DNA from: JAABVD01 sp965204545
Lineage (GTDB): Bacteria; Verrucomicrobiota; Verrucomicrobiia; Opitutales; UBA2995
NCBI GenBank assembly: GCA_965204545.1
Contig: CBDBFA010000003.1
Span: forward strand, 1,922,001-1,986,000
DNA: 64,000 bases
Direction: 5' to 3'
Under the pieces are notes generated by a model. The model worked only from the letters and a program-made list of their open reading frames with translations, was not told where the DNA came from and did no database searches. Numbering within the stretch: the first letter of the stretch is position 1; every line of letters starts with the position of its first letter. Shown in pieces: positions 31,880 through 41,045 of the stretch. The position numbers and the translations under genes are program-made.

Positions 31880-32584
31880 ATGGGTAATTTTCTTGGAGAG
31901 ATTCTCGGCACCGTGATTCTGATTGTCCTTGGCTGTGGGGTAAATGCGGGGGGCGCCTTGACAAAGACCTTTTCCCATCGGGGGGGATGGCTGATGGGAG
32001 CGGTGGGATGGGGTCTGGCCGTGATGGTTGCAATTTATGCCGTTGGGCAAATCAGCGGCGCCCACATCAATCCTGCAGTGACGGTGGGCTTGGCCGTTGC
32101 GGGGGAGTTCCCCTGGGTGGATGTCCCCCTCTACATCGTGGCCCAGATGATTGGGGCCATCATCGGAGCCACGCTGGTTTACCTGCAATATTTACCTCAC
32201 TGGAAGGAGACCGAGGACCAATCAACCAAATTGGGGGTGTTTTCCACCTCACCCGCGGTGAAACACACATCGGGCAACCTGATAAGTGAAATTATCGGGA
32301 CCGGAATTCTGGTGCTTGGCATACTGGCAATAGGAGCAAACTCGTTTGCCGATGGTTTGAACCCTTTGATCGTTGGCATGCTGATTACCAGCATTGGGTT
32401 ATCGCTGGGCGGTACGACCGGTTATGCCATCAATCCGGCTCGAGACCTGGGTCCGCGCATTGCACATGCCATTCTACCCATCGCGGGCAAGGGGGATTCG
32501 AATTGGGGCTATGCCTGGGTACCGGTTTTGGGTCCCCTTCTCGGCGGCTCCATTGGGGCGCTCCTTTACGTTATCCTCTGGTAA
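31880..32584 (+). CDS. glpF: MIP-family aquaglyceroporin (glycerol facilitator)
   Basis: A 234-residue channel with six membrane segments and the two NPA boxes: GQISGAHINPAVTVGLAV and TGYAINPARDLGPRIAHA. Asp directly after the second NPAR (NPARD) is the usual mark of glycerol facilitators over water-only aquaporins. It allows glycerol to diffuse across the inner membrane. The glycerol kinase gene follows after 41 bp, the classical glpF-glpK pair, so imported glycerol is trapped as glycerol-3-phosphate. The start at 31880 is the first ATG after non-coding DNA. Confidence 0.95.
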   Translation: MGNFLGEILGTVILIVLGCGVNAGGALTKTFSHRGGWLMGAVGWGLAVMVAIYAVGQISGAHINPAVTVGLAVAGEFPWVDVPLYIVAQMIGAIIGATLVYLQYLPHWKETEDQSTKLGVFSTSPAVKHTSGNLISEIIGTGILVLGILAIGANSFADGLNPLIVGMLITSIGLSLGGTTGYAINPARDLGPRIAHAILPIAGKGDSNWGYAWVPVLGPLLGGSIGALLYVILW

Positions 32585-32625
32585 GGATTCCAGGGATTTT
32601 TTTCACCTCATTTTTCTACAGGATC

Positions 32626-34131
32626 ATGGAATTTATTCTAGCTCTCGATCAGGGGACTACCAGTTCGCGCGCCATCATTTTTGACCGAAAGGGCTCCATC
32701 AGAGCCCTGGCTCAACAGGAGTTTGAGCAGATCTTTCCAAAACCCGGCTGGGTGGAGCACGACGCCCAGGAAATCTGGCGAACCCAACTGGCTGTTGCTC
32801 GTGAGGCGCTCCAAAAAATAGGCGCTGCCGCTTCCGATATTGCCGGTATAGGCATTACCAACCAAAGGGAGACCACTGTGGTTTGGGACCGGGTGACGGG
32901 GGAACCCATTGGCAATGCCATCGTTTGGCAGGACCGAAGAACGGCCGATTTTTGCCGTGAATTAAAAGAGGCCGGGCAGGCCGATTTGATTCAGCGAAAA
33001 TCCGGTTTGGTCATAGACGCTTATTTCTCGGGGTCCAAGATTCGCTGGATGCTGGACAATATCGAGGGGGCGCGGGAAAGGGCCGAGGCCGGGGAACTTG
33101 CCTTTGGCACCATCGACAGTTGGCTGGTGTGGAATTTGACCGGAGGGAAGGCGCACGTTACCGACGTGAGCAACGCCAGCCGCACCCTGGCTTTTAATAT
33201 CGAGACCCTGCAGTGGGATGAGGAACTTCTGGCTATACTCGATCTTCCCGCTGCCCTCATGCCCGAGGTGCGCAGCAGTAGTGAAGTCTATGGGGTAACC
33301 ACACCCGACTTTTTCGGGGGCGGCATCCCCATCGCGGGCATTGCCGGGGATCAACAGGCGGCTTTGTTCGGTCAGGCCTGCCACCGGAGCGGCATGGCCA
33401 AAAATACCTACGGCACAGGTTGTTTCATGTTGATGAATACCGGGGCCGAAATGGTGCGGTCCAGCAACGATCTGCTGACCACCGTGGCCTGGGAAGTGGG
33501 CGGTGTGGTCGATTACGCCTTGGAAGGGAGTGTATTTATCGGCGGAGCGGTGGTGCAATGGTTGAGAGACCAACTCGGCATCATCGAGACTGCTCCCGAA
33601 ATTGAGGAACTGGCACGGTCGGAGGACGACAACGGGGGCGTTTACTTTGTGCCCGCCTTTGCCGGACTCGGTTCGCCTCATTGGGACCCCTATGCGCGCG
33701 GGACTATCATCGGACTGACCCGTGGCTCTTCCACGGGCCACATAGCCCGTGCCGCCTTGGAGGGTATTGCCTATCAGTCGATGGACTTGGTGAAAGCGAT
33801 GGAAATGGATTCAGGTATTTCTCTCAGCGAACTCAGGGTAGACGGCGGCGCATCCCTCAACGGGTTGCTCATGCAATTTCAAAGCGACCTTCTCAATGTT
33901 CCGGTGGTGCGCCCGAAAGTAGCGGAAACCACCGCACTGGGAGCGGCCTATCTGTGTGGCCTGGCCACGGGATTCTGGGAAAGCAAGGAGCAAATAGCTC
34001 GACAGTGGCAGGTCGATGCCCGGTTTGATCCCACGGGGGATAGCCATGCCGTAAAGGCAGGGGTGCAAGGTTGGCAAAAAGCGGTGGGGCGATCGAAAGA
34101 CTGGGTGGAAGGCGCGCCAATTAGGAATTAG
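32626..34131 (+). CDS. glpK: glycerol kinase
   Basis: The ATG at 32626 gives the standard N-terminus MEFILALDQGTTSSRAIIFD; the longer open frame runs back through glpF. The 501-residue FGGY kinase shows GITNQRETTVVWD, IVWQDRRTADFC, GTIDSWLVWNLTGG, SNASRTLAFNI, GIAGDQQAALFGQ, KNTYGTGCFMLMNTG and DGGASLNGLLMQFQSD, all standard. It converts glycerol and ATP to glycerol-3-phosphate. Its last residues (VEGAPIRN-stop) are encoded by the dispersed GGCGCGCCAATTAGG repeat, so the original C-terminus has apparently been replaced by a few repeat-derived residues. Confidence 0.97.
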   Translation: MEFILALDQGTTSSRAIIFDRKGSIRALAQQEFEQIFPKPGWVEHDAQEIWRTQLAVAREALQKIGAAASDIAGIGITNQRETTVVWDRVTGEPIGNAIVWQDRRTADFCRELKEAGQADLIQRKSGLVIDAYFSGSKIRWMLDNIEGARERAEAGELAFGTIDSWLVWNLTGGKAHVTDVSNASRTLAFNIETLQWDEELLAILDLPAALMPEVRSSSEVYGVTTPDFFGGGIPIAGIAGDQQAALFGQACHRSGMAKNTYGTGCFMLMNTGAEMVRSSNDLLTTVAWEVGGVVDYALEGSVFIGGAVVQWLRDQLGIIETAPEIEELARSEDDNGGVYFVPAFAGLGSPHWDPYARGTIIGLTRGSSTGHIARAALEGIAYQSMDLVKAMEMDSGISLSELRVDGGASLNGLLMQFQSDLLNVPVVRPKVAETTALGAAYLCGLATGFWESKEQIARQWQVDARFDPTGDSHAVKAGVQGWQKAVGRSKDWVEGAPIRN

Positions 34132-34150
34132 GAATGAGGAATGAGGAATT
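34111..34150 (+). repeat. GGCGCGCCAATTAGGAATTA repeat ending glpK
   Basis: The repeat begins in the glpK reading frame, provides its TAG stop (34129-34131), and continues with AATTAGG and GAATGAG units. It belongs to the same family as 24396, 25603, 28213 and 55639. Confidence 0.85.
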
Positions 34151-34243
34151 GTGGAGAGAGATCATGATGACCATTTATTTCATGGATCCTGCTTCGTCTA
34201 AAGACCATGCTTGGACTGGCTGGCCGGGGGGTTGACCCCGGAA

Positions 34244-34318
34244 TGGCTGCCCGGGCTGGGATCGAACCAGCGACAAAGTGGTTAACAGCCACCTGCTCTA
34301 CCGCTGAGCTACCGGGCA
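34244..34318 (-). tRNA. tRNA-Asn (GTT)
   Basis: On the minus strand acceptor TGCCCGG pairs with CCGGGCA, the D-arm is GCTC-AGCGGTA-GAGC, anticodon stem GGTGG/CCACT with loop CTGTTAA gives anticodon GTT (Asn), and the T-arm contains GGTTCGATCCC. The discriminator is G and the CCA is encoded (34246-34244). Confidence 0.95.
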
Positions 34319-34512
34319 CCATGTGAAAGAACGGCTCACAATCATTGTTTGAAAGCAAATGTCAATCCTTTGAAGGCAAGCCATTTGAAATAATACCGGG
34401 TGGAAGAAATTTTATTATCTTTTGATTGATTTCCAATTGGCAAGCGCTACGCTCCCTCTCTTTTTCTCACATCCCGATCCGGTCCCGTTCACACACCGAC
34501 CTCAGACCCACA

Positions 34513-35172
34513 ATGCCCAAACCCTCAATTGCTGTAAGCTCCCGTGAAGCCTTTGGACGCGGAGCCAATCGTCGTTTGCGGTCCTCAGGATCCACCCCGG
34601 GCGTAATCTATGCCCGAGGCGAATCCCGACCGGTCAGCCTGGACACGAAGTCCTTTGCCGCGCTCTGGCGCCAATTGGCGGATTTGACTCCCCTGGTGAA
34701 CATTCGTGAAGGTGAACAGACGGTAATGGCGTTGATCCAGGAGGTGCAGCGGGACCCCCTCAAGGATACGTTCATTCACGTGGATTTTCTCGAGGTATCG
34801 GAAGATCATGCCGTTACCACACGCGTGGCCCTTCACGCGGCGGGGGAAGCCTCGGGGGTAAAAAATGAGGGAGGCACCCTGGAAATCCACTTACACGACG
34901 TCGAGGTGCGGTGCCTGCCCAAATACTTGCCCGACTACATCGACGTCGATGTGACGGATTTACAAATCGGCGACAGCATTCGCGTGGGCGATCTGCCTGC
35001 AGTCGAGGGTATCGAATACACCATGCATCCCGGAACCGTCGTAATGAGCGTGGCTGGCCAAGTGCGAGAGGAAGAACCCGAAGTCGGAGAAGAATTTCTT
35101 GAAGGAGAAGGAGGGGAGGCCGAAGGGGCAGAAAGTTTGGCCTTCGACTCCGCTGGAGCTGACAGGGACTAG
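34513..35172 (+). CDS. rplY: 50S ribosomal protein L25 (CTC type)
   Basis: The ATG at 34513 gives MPKPSIAVSSREAFGRGANRRL, the usual L25/CTC N-terminus; the longer frame is upstream noise. The 219-residue protein has the L25 domain (GVIYARGESRPVSLDTKSF, QEVQRDPLKDTFIHVDFLEV) and the extra beta-rich TL5/CTC C-terminal domain (VEVRCLPKYLPDYIDVDVTDLQIGDSI) plus an acidic tail. It binds 5S rRNA. The gene heads a run with pth, rpsF, ssb, rplI and dnaB; rplY-pth pairs are common in bacteria. Confidence 0.95.
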   Translation: MPKPSIAVSSREAFGRGANRRLRSSGSTPGVIYARGESRPVSLDTKSFAALWRQLADLTPLVNIREGEQTVMALIQEVQRDPLKDTFIHVDFLEVSEDHAVTTRVALHAAGEASGVKNEGGTLEIHLHDVEVRCLPKYLPDYIDVDVTDLQIGDSIRVGDLPAVEGIEYTMHPGTVVMSVAGQVREEEPEVGEEFLEGEGGEAEGAESLAFDSAGADRD

Positions 35173-35209
35173 GGTTGATCCAATTTAATTCCAAAACCGT
35201 TCTTTGAAA

Positions 35210-35815
35210 ATGTCTGTCTCGGTTCTTGCCGGTCTGGGCAATCCCGGGAAATCCTATGCGGAAACCCGCCATAACGTGGGGTTCCGGGTGATAGATGCCT
35301 TGGCCGGCCGGCACAACCTCGTCTGGAAAATGGAGAAGCGCCTCTTTTCCGAGGTGTCGTCCCTCCGGCGGCGAGGGTCAGTTTGGCGCTTGTTAAAGCC
35401 ACAAACTTTTGTCAATGCCAGTGGGGGGGCTTTGCACGCGGCCGCTCGCTACTACAAGGTAGAGGCGGAATCGGTCGTTGTGATCTACGACGATATACAT
35501 TTGGAACTCGGGCGGCTCAAAATCAACAGCGAGGGCGGTCCCGGGGGGCATAATGGTGTTCGGGACGTCATCCGGCGTCTGGGAAACCAATTCGTCCGGT
35601 TTCGCATTGGAATTGGGGCAAAATACCCGCCCGAAATTGATTTGGCCGATTTTGTGCTGGGCAAATTGAAGCGGGAAGAGGCAGATTTGATTCAAAAAAA
35701 CATGGAGCATTATCTCCAGGCACTGGCGGTTTTGATGGACTTGGGTCCGGAAACCGCCATGAACCAATTCAACCGACGTGAAAACCGATATGACGCTGAC
35801 AAAGAGAACCTATAA
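35210..35815 (+). CDS. pth: peptidyl-tRNA hydrolase
   Basis: The ATG at 35210 is preferred over the TTG at 35204. The 201-residue enzyme releases peptides from stalled peptidyl-tRNA. Key motifs are LAGLGNPGKSYAETRHNVGFRVID (Asn and catalytic His of GNPG...RHN), LLKPQTFVNASGGAL, VVIYDDIHLELGRLKI and GGPGGHNGVRDVIRRLG. All catalytic positions expected for bacterial Pth (Asn10, His20, Asp93-type and Asn114-type) are present. Its 3' end overlaps rpsF by 26 bp. Confidence 0.96.
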   Translation: MSVSVLAGLGNPGKSYAETRHNVGFRVIDALAGRHNLVWKMEKRLFSEVSSLRRRGSVWRLLKPQTFVNASGGALHAAARYYKVEAESVVVIYDDIHLELGRLKINSEGGPGGHNGVRDVIRRLGNQFVRFRIGIGAKYPPEIDLADFVLGKLKREEADLIQKNMEHYLQALAVLMDLGPETAMNQFNRRENRYDADKENL

Positions 35816-36083
35816 AACTACCATAATCCTTGATACGCGCGACCAGGATAATCCAGCGCTGGAACTTATCGAGGATGTCAAGACCACCCTGGCCACCATG
35901 GACGTAGAAGTCTTGGAAACGGTCGACTTGGGCCGCCGCGACTTTGCCCGGGTAACCGATGCAAATTTCACCGCAGGGCACTATTTCCTGCTCACTTTAG
36001 AGGCCCCCACGTCCTTTGCCGATAGGGTTGTGGAAAAATTCCGTTTGGACAAAACCGTGTACCGTATTATGGTGCAATCGTAA
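35790..36083 (+). CDS. rpsF: 30S ribosomal protein S6
   Basis: A 97-residue S6 with a ferredoxin-like fold. MTLTKRTYKTTIILDTRDQD has the strand-1 YKTTIILDTR equivalent, followed by LELIEDVKTTLATMDVEVLETVDLGRRDFA and HYFLLTLEAP. The ATG at 35790 is chosen; a GTG at 35778 would add MKTD. Either start lies inside the pth gene, so translation is coupled. It is followed by ssb 25 bp later, as in most bacteria. Confidence 0.92.
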   Translation: MTLTKRTYKTTIILDTRDQDNPALELIEDVKTTLATMDVEVLETVDLGRRDFARVTDANFTAGHYFLLTLEAPTSFADRVVEKFRLDKTVYRIMVQS

Positions 36084-36108
36084 CCTGAATTCCGAACACT
36101 TATCTGCC

Positions 36109-36582
36109 ATGGCATCTTTCAATAAAGTAATTTTAATGGGGAACCTGACACGCGACCCAGAGCTGCGGGTCACAACCAGTGGATTGAGTATCTGTAAAAT
36201 GGGGATCGCCTCCAACCGCGTGTTTTATACGCAGGATGGCGAGCGCAGGGAGGAGGTTACCTTTGTCGACGTGGATGCCTTCGGCCGCCAAGCCGAGACC
36301 ATTTCCAAATACATGACCAAGGGCCGCTCCATTTTAGTCGAAGGCCGTCTCAAGTTTGATAGTTGGGAAACCCAGCAGGGGGAAAAGCGCAGCAAGCTCA
36401 ACGTGGTGCTGGAGAGATTCCAGTTCGTCGGCGGCCGCGAGGATAGCGCCGATACGGGGGCGCAAGGTTCGCACGTCGAGCGCAGCAGCCCTCCGCCCCG
36501 TCCCAGCAGAGCGCCTGCCTCGCCTGCAAGCAGGCCGCCGCAGCGAAGGGATGAAATCGAAGATGATGACGTCCCGTTTTAA
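36109..36582 (+). CDS. ssb: single-stranded DNA-binding protein
   Basis: The ATG at 36109 gives MASFNKVILMGNLTRDPELR, a standard start. The OB fold covers residues 1-105 (ICKMGIASNR, TFVDVDAFGRQAETISKYMTKGRSILVEGRLKFDSWET). A Pro/Ser/Arg-rich linker follows, then the acidic tip DDDVPF, which recruits DNA-repair and replication partners. The 157-residue length is typical. The gene lies between rpsF and rplI. The rpsR gene, often found between ssb and rplI, is absent here. Confidence 0.97.
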   Translation: MASFNKVILMGNLTRDPELRVTTSGLSICKMGIASNRVFYTQDGERREEVTFVDVDAFGRQAETISKYMTKGRSILVEGRLKFDSWETQQGEKRSKLNVVLERFQFVGGREDSADTGAQGSHVERSSPPPRPSRAPASPASRPPQRRDEIEDDDVPF

Positions 36583-36599
36583 CCTAATTCATTCTTCAA

Positions 36600-37076
36600 A
36601 TGGCTACTGCAAACGTATTGTTGATCGAGCAGGTCGAAGGGCTGGGCGCTGAAGGCGACCAGGCAAAAGTGAAGGCTGGTTATGCCCGCAACTACCTGAT
36701 ACCCCAAAAGTTGGCTATCCCCTTGACCGCGGCTAACCGCAAGCGGATCGAGGCCTTGAAACGGGCCCGTGCCCTCCGGGAAACCAACGAGTTCGAAACT
36801 GCCCTCGCCCTGAAGGCCAGGTTGGAAGACGTTCACATCGCCATCCAGGTGAAAATCGGTCAGCAGGGTAAAATGTTCGGGGCGGTTACGGCACGGGATT
36901 TATACCATCATATTGCCGGGGAGGGCGTGGAAATTGACCGCGGTAAGATCCAACTCTATAATCCTATCAAGACTTTGGGTAAGCACGTGACCCGCATCAA
37001 ACTTCATCCGGAGGTGGCGGTGGATTTTGAATTTGAGGTAGTTCCGGCCCACGACCAGGAGGAATTGGTCGGTTAA
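36600..37076 (+). CDS. rplI: 50S ribosomal protein L9
   Basis: A 158-residue L9 starting at the ATG 36600. The N-terminal domain ANVLLIEQVEGLGAEGDQAKVKAGYARNYLIPQKLAIP is the diagnostic RNA-binding motif (G-D...V..GYARNYLIP). A long connecting helix (KRIEALKRARALRETNEF) and the C-terminal domain with GKMFGAVTARDLYHHI follow. The gene is 17 bp after ssb and 22 bp before dnaB, as in the conserved rpsF-ssb-rplI-dnaB arrangement. Confidence 0.97.
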   Translation: MATANVLLIEQVEGLGAEGDQAKVKAGYARNYLIPQKLAIPLTAANRKRIEALKRARALRETNEFETALALKARLEDVHIAIQVKIGQQGKMFGAVTARDLYHHIAGEGVEIDRGKIQLYNPIKTLGKHVTRIKLHPEVAVDFEFEVVPAHDQEELVG

Positions 37077-37098
37077 CCCAGCCAGAAAGAGCGGATCC

Positions 37099-38562
37099 AT
37101 GGCCACATCCGTTGGTTCGACCAAAACTCCCCCCGTAAGGCGGTCCTCCCGAAGAGGCCATCCGGAGGATGCCGTTTCCAGAGGCGGATTGATCGGACGG
37201 ACCATGCCCCACAATGCGGAAGCGGAGGAGGGATTGCTGGCTTCCTGTATATTGGATGGTGATGTGGTGATGCCGTTATGCATGGAGAAAAGTCTTCCGG
37301 CCGAGGCCTTCCACGTATCCCAACACCAGATCATTTTCGAAGCGTTGCTTTCCCTCTTTAACAAGAAGTCGGCGGTTGATGAAATTTTATTGGCCGAGGA
37401 ATTGTCCAATCGGAATGAACTCGAGACGGTGGGTGGCATACCGGGTATAAACAGGATTACCGACCGGATCGAAACGACGGCTCACGCAAGTTATTTTCTC
37501 GATATAGTCCGGACCAAATACCTGCTCAGGCGGCTTATTCGCACCTCTACCCGCACCGTGGAACGCTGTTTCGAGGAGCAGGAAAACCTGGAGGAGTTTT
37601 TGCAGGACGTGGAATCGGAAATATTTGATATCGGAATGGACCGATCCGAGGACGCATCCCGCGACATCAGTCAGACGGTGGACGCGGCAGTGGCCATGGT
37701 GCATTCCTTTCTGGAAGGAAAGGGGGCCCTGCGCGGATTGGCCACCGGATTTCGCGATCTGGACAAGTGGACCTTCGGATTGCAGAAGAACAACATGATC
37801 GTGCTGGCCTCTCGTCCCTCCATGGGAAAAACCAGTCTGGCGCTCAATATAGCCGAGGCGGTCGCTCTACCCAAGGGAGGGGAGGGTGTTCCGACCATCA
37901 TATTCAGTCTCGAAATGGCGCATCTGGAGCTGGGAATGCGCATGCTTTGTGCCCGCTCACGGGTTGCCATGACCCGCTTACAGGATGGATTTTGTTCCGC
38001 CGAAGAAAAGCAGGCTCTGGGAACGGCAGCGGTCGAACTGAAGAAGGCGCCGATCATAATCGACGATTCGAGCAATCTGACTATCATGGAACTGCGGGGC
38101 AAAGCCCGCCGCGTCGCCTCCCGCATAAAAAATCAAATCGGGCGGCCGGTTGGATTTGTCGTCATCGATTATTTGCAACTTTTAAGCGGCGCCAATACGG
38201 CAGTTTCCCGCCAAGAACAGATTTCGGAAATCTCGCGCGGGATTAAGGCATTGGCCAAGGAACTTGAAGTGCCTGTCCTTGTCCTTAGCCAGTTGAACCG
38301 CGATATGGAAAAAGAGAAACGCAAGCCCCGCCTATCCGATTTGAGAGAGTCGGGATCCATCGAACAGGACGCCGACGTGGTGATACTTTTGAGTAAGCCG
38401 AGGGATTCCGATGACGATCACCAGACCATTCAGAACGTGGCCGATTTAATCATTGCCAAACAGCGTAACGGGCCGGTAGGAGAGTTGAAATTAACGTTCC
38501 GTAAGGAATGTACCCGATTTGAAAATTATGCAGCGCCACGCCGTCACGGGTCAGATTACTAA
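37099..38562 (+). CDS. dnaB: replicative DNA helicase
   Basis: A 487-residue DnaB. The N-terminal helical domain begins at about residue 35 (MPHNAEAEEGLLASCILDGDVV). The linker leads to the RecA-like core with GLATGFRDLDKWTFGLQKNNMIVLASRPSMGKTSLALNIAE (Walker A SRPSMGKTS), IIFSLEMAHLELGMRM, VIDYLQLLSG (Walker B), LSQLNRDMEKEKRKPRLSDLRESGSIEQDADVV and the arginine-finger region. It is the hexameric helicase that unwinds DNA at the fork. The first 34 residues are basic and poorly conserved. The bamA start lies 35 bp inside its 3' end. Confidence 0.97.
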   Translation: MATSVGSTKTPPVRRSSRRGHPEDAVSRGGLIGRTMPHNAEAEEGLLASCILDGDVVMPLCMEKSLPAEAFHVSQHQIIFEALLSLFNKKSAVDEILLAEELSNRNELETVGGIPGINRITDRIETTAHASYFLDIVRTKYLLRRLIRTSTRTVERCFEEQENLEEFLQDVESEIFDIGMDRSEDASRDISQTVDAAVAMVHSFLEGKGALRGLATGFRDLDKWTFGLQKNNMIVLASRPSMGKTSLALNIAEAVALPKGGEGVPTIIFSLEMAHLELGMRMLCARSRVAMTRLQDGFCSAEEKQALGTAAVELKKAPIIIDDSSNLTIMELRGKARRVASRIKNQIGRPVGFVVIDYLQLLSGANTAVSRQEQISEISRGIKALAKELEVPVLVLSQLNRDMEKEKRKPRLSDLRESGSIEQDADVVILLSKPRDSDDDHQTIQNVADLIIAKQRNGPVGELKLTFRKECTRFENYAAPRRHGSDY

Positions 38563-41020
38563 ACTGGCTCTGATTCTTATTTTAGCCTGTCCCCCTTTTT
38601 CAGTCCAACACCTGAGCGCCCAGGAAAATCAGGAGGGGGTGGTGATTGGGGATGTGGAAATCGAGTTTATCGGAGTCCAGAATGTCAATGAGGAAGTGGT
38701 TCGGTCCAATATCCAGGTTAGTCCGGGGGTGCCCTATTCCGAGGCCATGGTGGACGACTCCGTCCGCGGCCTCTACAATACCAATCTCTTCGAGTACATC
38801 GATGTAAAGCGCCTTGAAGTTCGGGAAAACCTGATCGATCTGATTTTTCGGGTCAAAGCGAAGTATCGGGTCCTGGCCATATTCTTCGACGGAAATTCCC
38901 GAATAAAGGATAAACGCCTGGAGAAGGAAATTGCCTCGAAGGTCAATGCCGCCCTGATCGAGCGGTTGGTCAAGGAGGATACCCAAACCCTTTACGCCTA
39001 TTACCAGAAAAAGGGGTTTACCCAGGCCCAGGTGGATTACGAAATCGATCGCGACCTGGAAACGGGGTTCGGGGAGATCACCTTCAGGATCAATGAGGGT
39101 CCCAAGGTGAGGGTCAGCCGTATTTACTTTCAGGGAAACACCGCCTTCAAAAATAAGAAACTGGTCAAGGAGATGGAAACCAGACCCTGGAACTGGATAT
39201 CCTGGCTGACGGGTTCGGGCAAGCTCGACGACGATGAGTTCGAGGAGGACCTCATAAAAGTGCGCGATTTTTACCGCAACGAGGGTTATCTGGACGTGGA
39301 AATTCTGGAGGACGAAATCCAGTTTGACTATAGCCGAACTGGAAAACTCGACCTGTACATTCCCGTCGTGGAAGGGCGTCAGTACAAGATAGGAGACATC
39401 TCCATCTCGGGCAACGAGTTGTTTCCTTCCGAGTTGCTGCTCGCGGCCTTGGAGCTGCAAAAAGGCAGCACCTATTTGCCGGAAAAATTGGATGAGGACC
39501 GGGAGTCCTTGACCGATTTTTACGGTTCAGTGGGTTATCTCGACGCGCGGGTGGACATTAAGCGGATCCCGAATATCGAAACGGGTGATATCGATATCGA
39601 GTATGTCGTGAGCGAAGGGGAGAGGTTCCGGGTCGAGTCCATCAAGATTGAAGGGAACACCAAATCGAAGAGTGTCATCATCTTGCGGGAACTCTCCCTT
39701 GCTCCCGGAATGCCGTTCGACCTGTTGCGCATGAAGGTGAGCAAGCAACGCCTTGAGAATACGCGCTGGTTCGAGACGGTGGAGACGACGGACGAACCCA
39801 CCAATATTCCTCAGAGGCGCAACCTGAAAGTGACGGTGGAAGAGGGCCGCACCGGCAATTTCACCTTCGGAGCCGGGTATTCCTCCATTCAACGGGCCGT
39901 CGGATTCATCGAAATCACTCAGGGCAATTTCGATATTTTCAATTGGAGGTCATTTTTTCAAGGCGATGGTCAGAAGCTCCGCCTGCGATTGGAGGTGGGG
40001 TCCTTATCCGACCAAGCGGTCCTTTACTGGGAAGAACCCTATTTTCTGGACAACTATTTTTACCAATTGGGGTTTGGTTTCCAGGTCTTCCAACAAAGTT
40101 CGGAATATTTCAGCACGTTGTATGATGAAACACGGGTGGGATTCGAGGTATTCCTGCGCAAGCGCCTGATCGAACTCATCGAGGGGCGCCTTTCCTACAG
40201 CCTGGAGGATGTGACCCTCGATTTTTTTCAACAGATCCCTCCCGGATTCCTGCCTTACTTTAACGAGGAAGAAGTTGTCGCCGACAGGAACGAAATTCAG
40301 AGCGAGATTTCGCGCATGTCTCTTGCCCTGGTTCGCGATACGCGGGACAAAATCCTGTTTACCAACAAGGGAACCCGCCTGATGCTGATCAATACGGTAG
40401 GGGGCGGACTCTTGGGTGGAACACAGGATTTCGTCAAAGTGGAATTTTTGGGATCTACCTGGATACCCATTTTCGAGCTGGGCCAGGGTTTGAATATCGA
40501 CGTGCGCACGGGCGTCGCCTTTGGTTACGATGATACCCAATTAACCCCCTTCACGGAGCAGTTTTTTCTGGGAGGTCCCAACACCATTCGAGGTTTTGAT
40601 TATCGCCGTGTTGGCCCGGTAGACATGGGAACACCTTTGACGGACGCGACCGGTGAGGTTTTTCTCGATGAAAACGGCAATCCCCGGCTCAGGTTTGAGC
40701 CTTCCTTTGAACCCAAGGGCGGCCAGACTTACGGCATGATAACCTTGGAGTATTTTTACAGTATCTCGGAACAGGTTCGACTGGCCGCCTTCTATGACGG
40801 CGGTTTTGTGGGAAGGGGAGTGGCCGATTACGGGAAAGGCATAGACTGGTGGAGCGATAATATCGGGATCGGCCTCACCATAACAGTAATGGGAACTCCA
40901 CTGCGGCTCGATTATGCCATACCCATCAATTCGACTGATATCAGAGATCAAACCGGAGGCACCATTTACACCAACGATGAGGGCGGGCAATTCAACTTTA
41001 ATTTTGGAACTCGCTTCTAA
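38528..41020 (+). CDS. bamA: outer-membrane protein assembly factor BamA
   Basis: The ATG at 38528 overlaps the dnaB end; a TTG at 38519 is a weaker option. The 830-residue protein has a signal peptide (KLALILILACPPFSVQHLSAQ), five POTRA domains (for example VEIEFIGVQNVNEEVVRSNIQVSPG, RISRIYFQGNTAFKNKKLVKEM type repeats, and FRVESIKIEGNTKSKSVIILRELSL), and an Omp85 barrel. The conserved barrel motif EQFFLGGPNTIRGFDYRRVGP contains the VRGF/IRGF lid element, and the protein ends FNFGTRF with terminal Phe. It inserts beta-barrel proteins into the outer membrane. The Skp-like chaperone follows. Confidence 0.95.
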   Translation: MQRHAVTGQITKLALILILACPPFSVQHLSAQENQEGVVIGDVEIEFIGVQNVNEEVVRSNIQVSPGVPYSEAMVDDSVRGLYNTNLFEYIDVKRLEVRENLIDLIFRVKAKYRVLAIFFDGNSRIKDKRLEKEIASKVNAALIERLVKEDTQTLYAYYQKKGFTQAQVDYEIDRDLETGFGEITFRINEGPKVRVSRIYFQGNTAFKNKKLVKEMETRPWNWISWLTGSGKLDDDEFEEDLIKVRDFYRNEGYLDVEILEDEIQFDYSRTGKLDLYIPVVEGRQYKIGDISISGNELFPSELLLAALELQKGSTYLPEKLDEDRESLTDFYGSVGYLDARVDIKRIPNIETGDIDIEYVVSEGERFRVESIKIEGNTKSKSVIILRELSLAPGMPFDLLRMKVSKQRLENTRWFETVETTDEPTNIPQRRNLKVTVEEGRTGNFTFGAGYSSIQRAVGFIEITQGNFDIFNWRSFFQGDGQKLRLRLEVGSLSDQAVLYWEEPYFLDNYFYQLGFGFQVFQQSSEYFSTLYDETRVGFEVFLRKRLIELIEGRLSYSLEDVTLDFFQQIPPGFLPYFNEEEVVADRNEIQSEISRMSLALVRDTRDKILFTNKGTRLMLINTVGGGLLGGTQDFVKVEFLGSTWIPIFELGQGLNIDVRTGVAFGYDDTQLTPFTEQFFLGGPNTIRGFDYRRVGPVDMGTPLTDATGEVFLDENGNPRLRFEPSFEPKGGQTYGMITLEYFYSISEQVRLAAFYDGGFVGRGVADYGKGIDWWSDNIGIGLTITVMGTPLRLDYAIPINSTDIRDQTGGTIYTNDEGGQFNFNFGTRF

Positions 41021-41045
41021 TTCGCTTTTGCGCCATTCAACCATC

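Noticed and set aside
32962..33741. 259-codon antisense frame within glpK
   Set aside because: Shadow of a conserved kinase gene on the opposite strand.
38600..39460. 286-codon antisense frame within bamA
   Set aside because: Shadow of the POTRA-coding region; no ribosome site and no domain.
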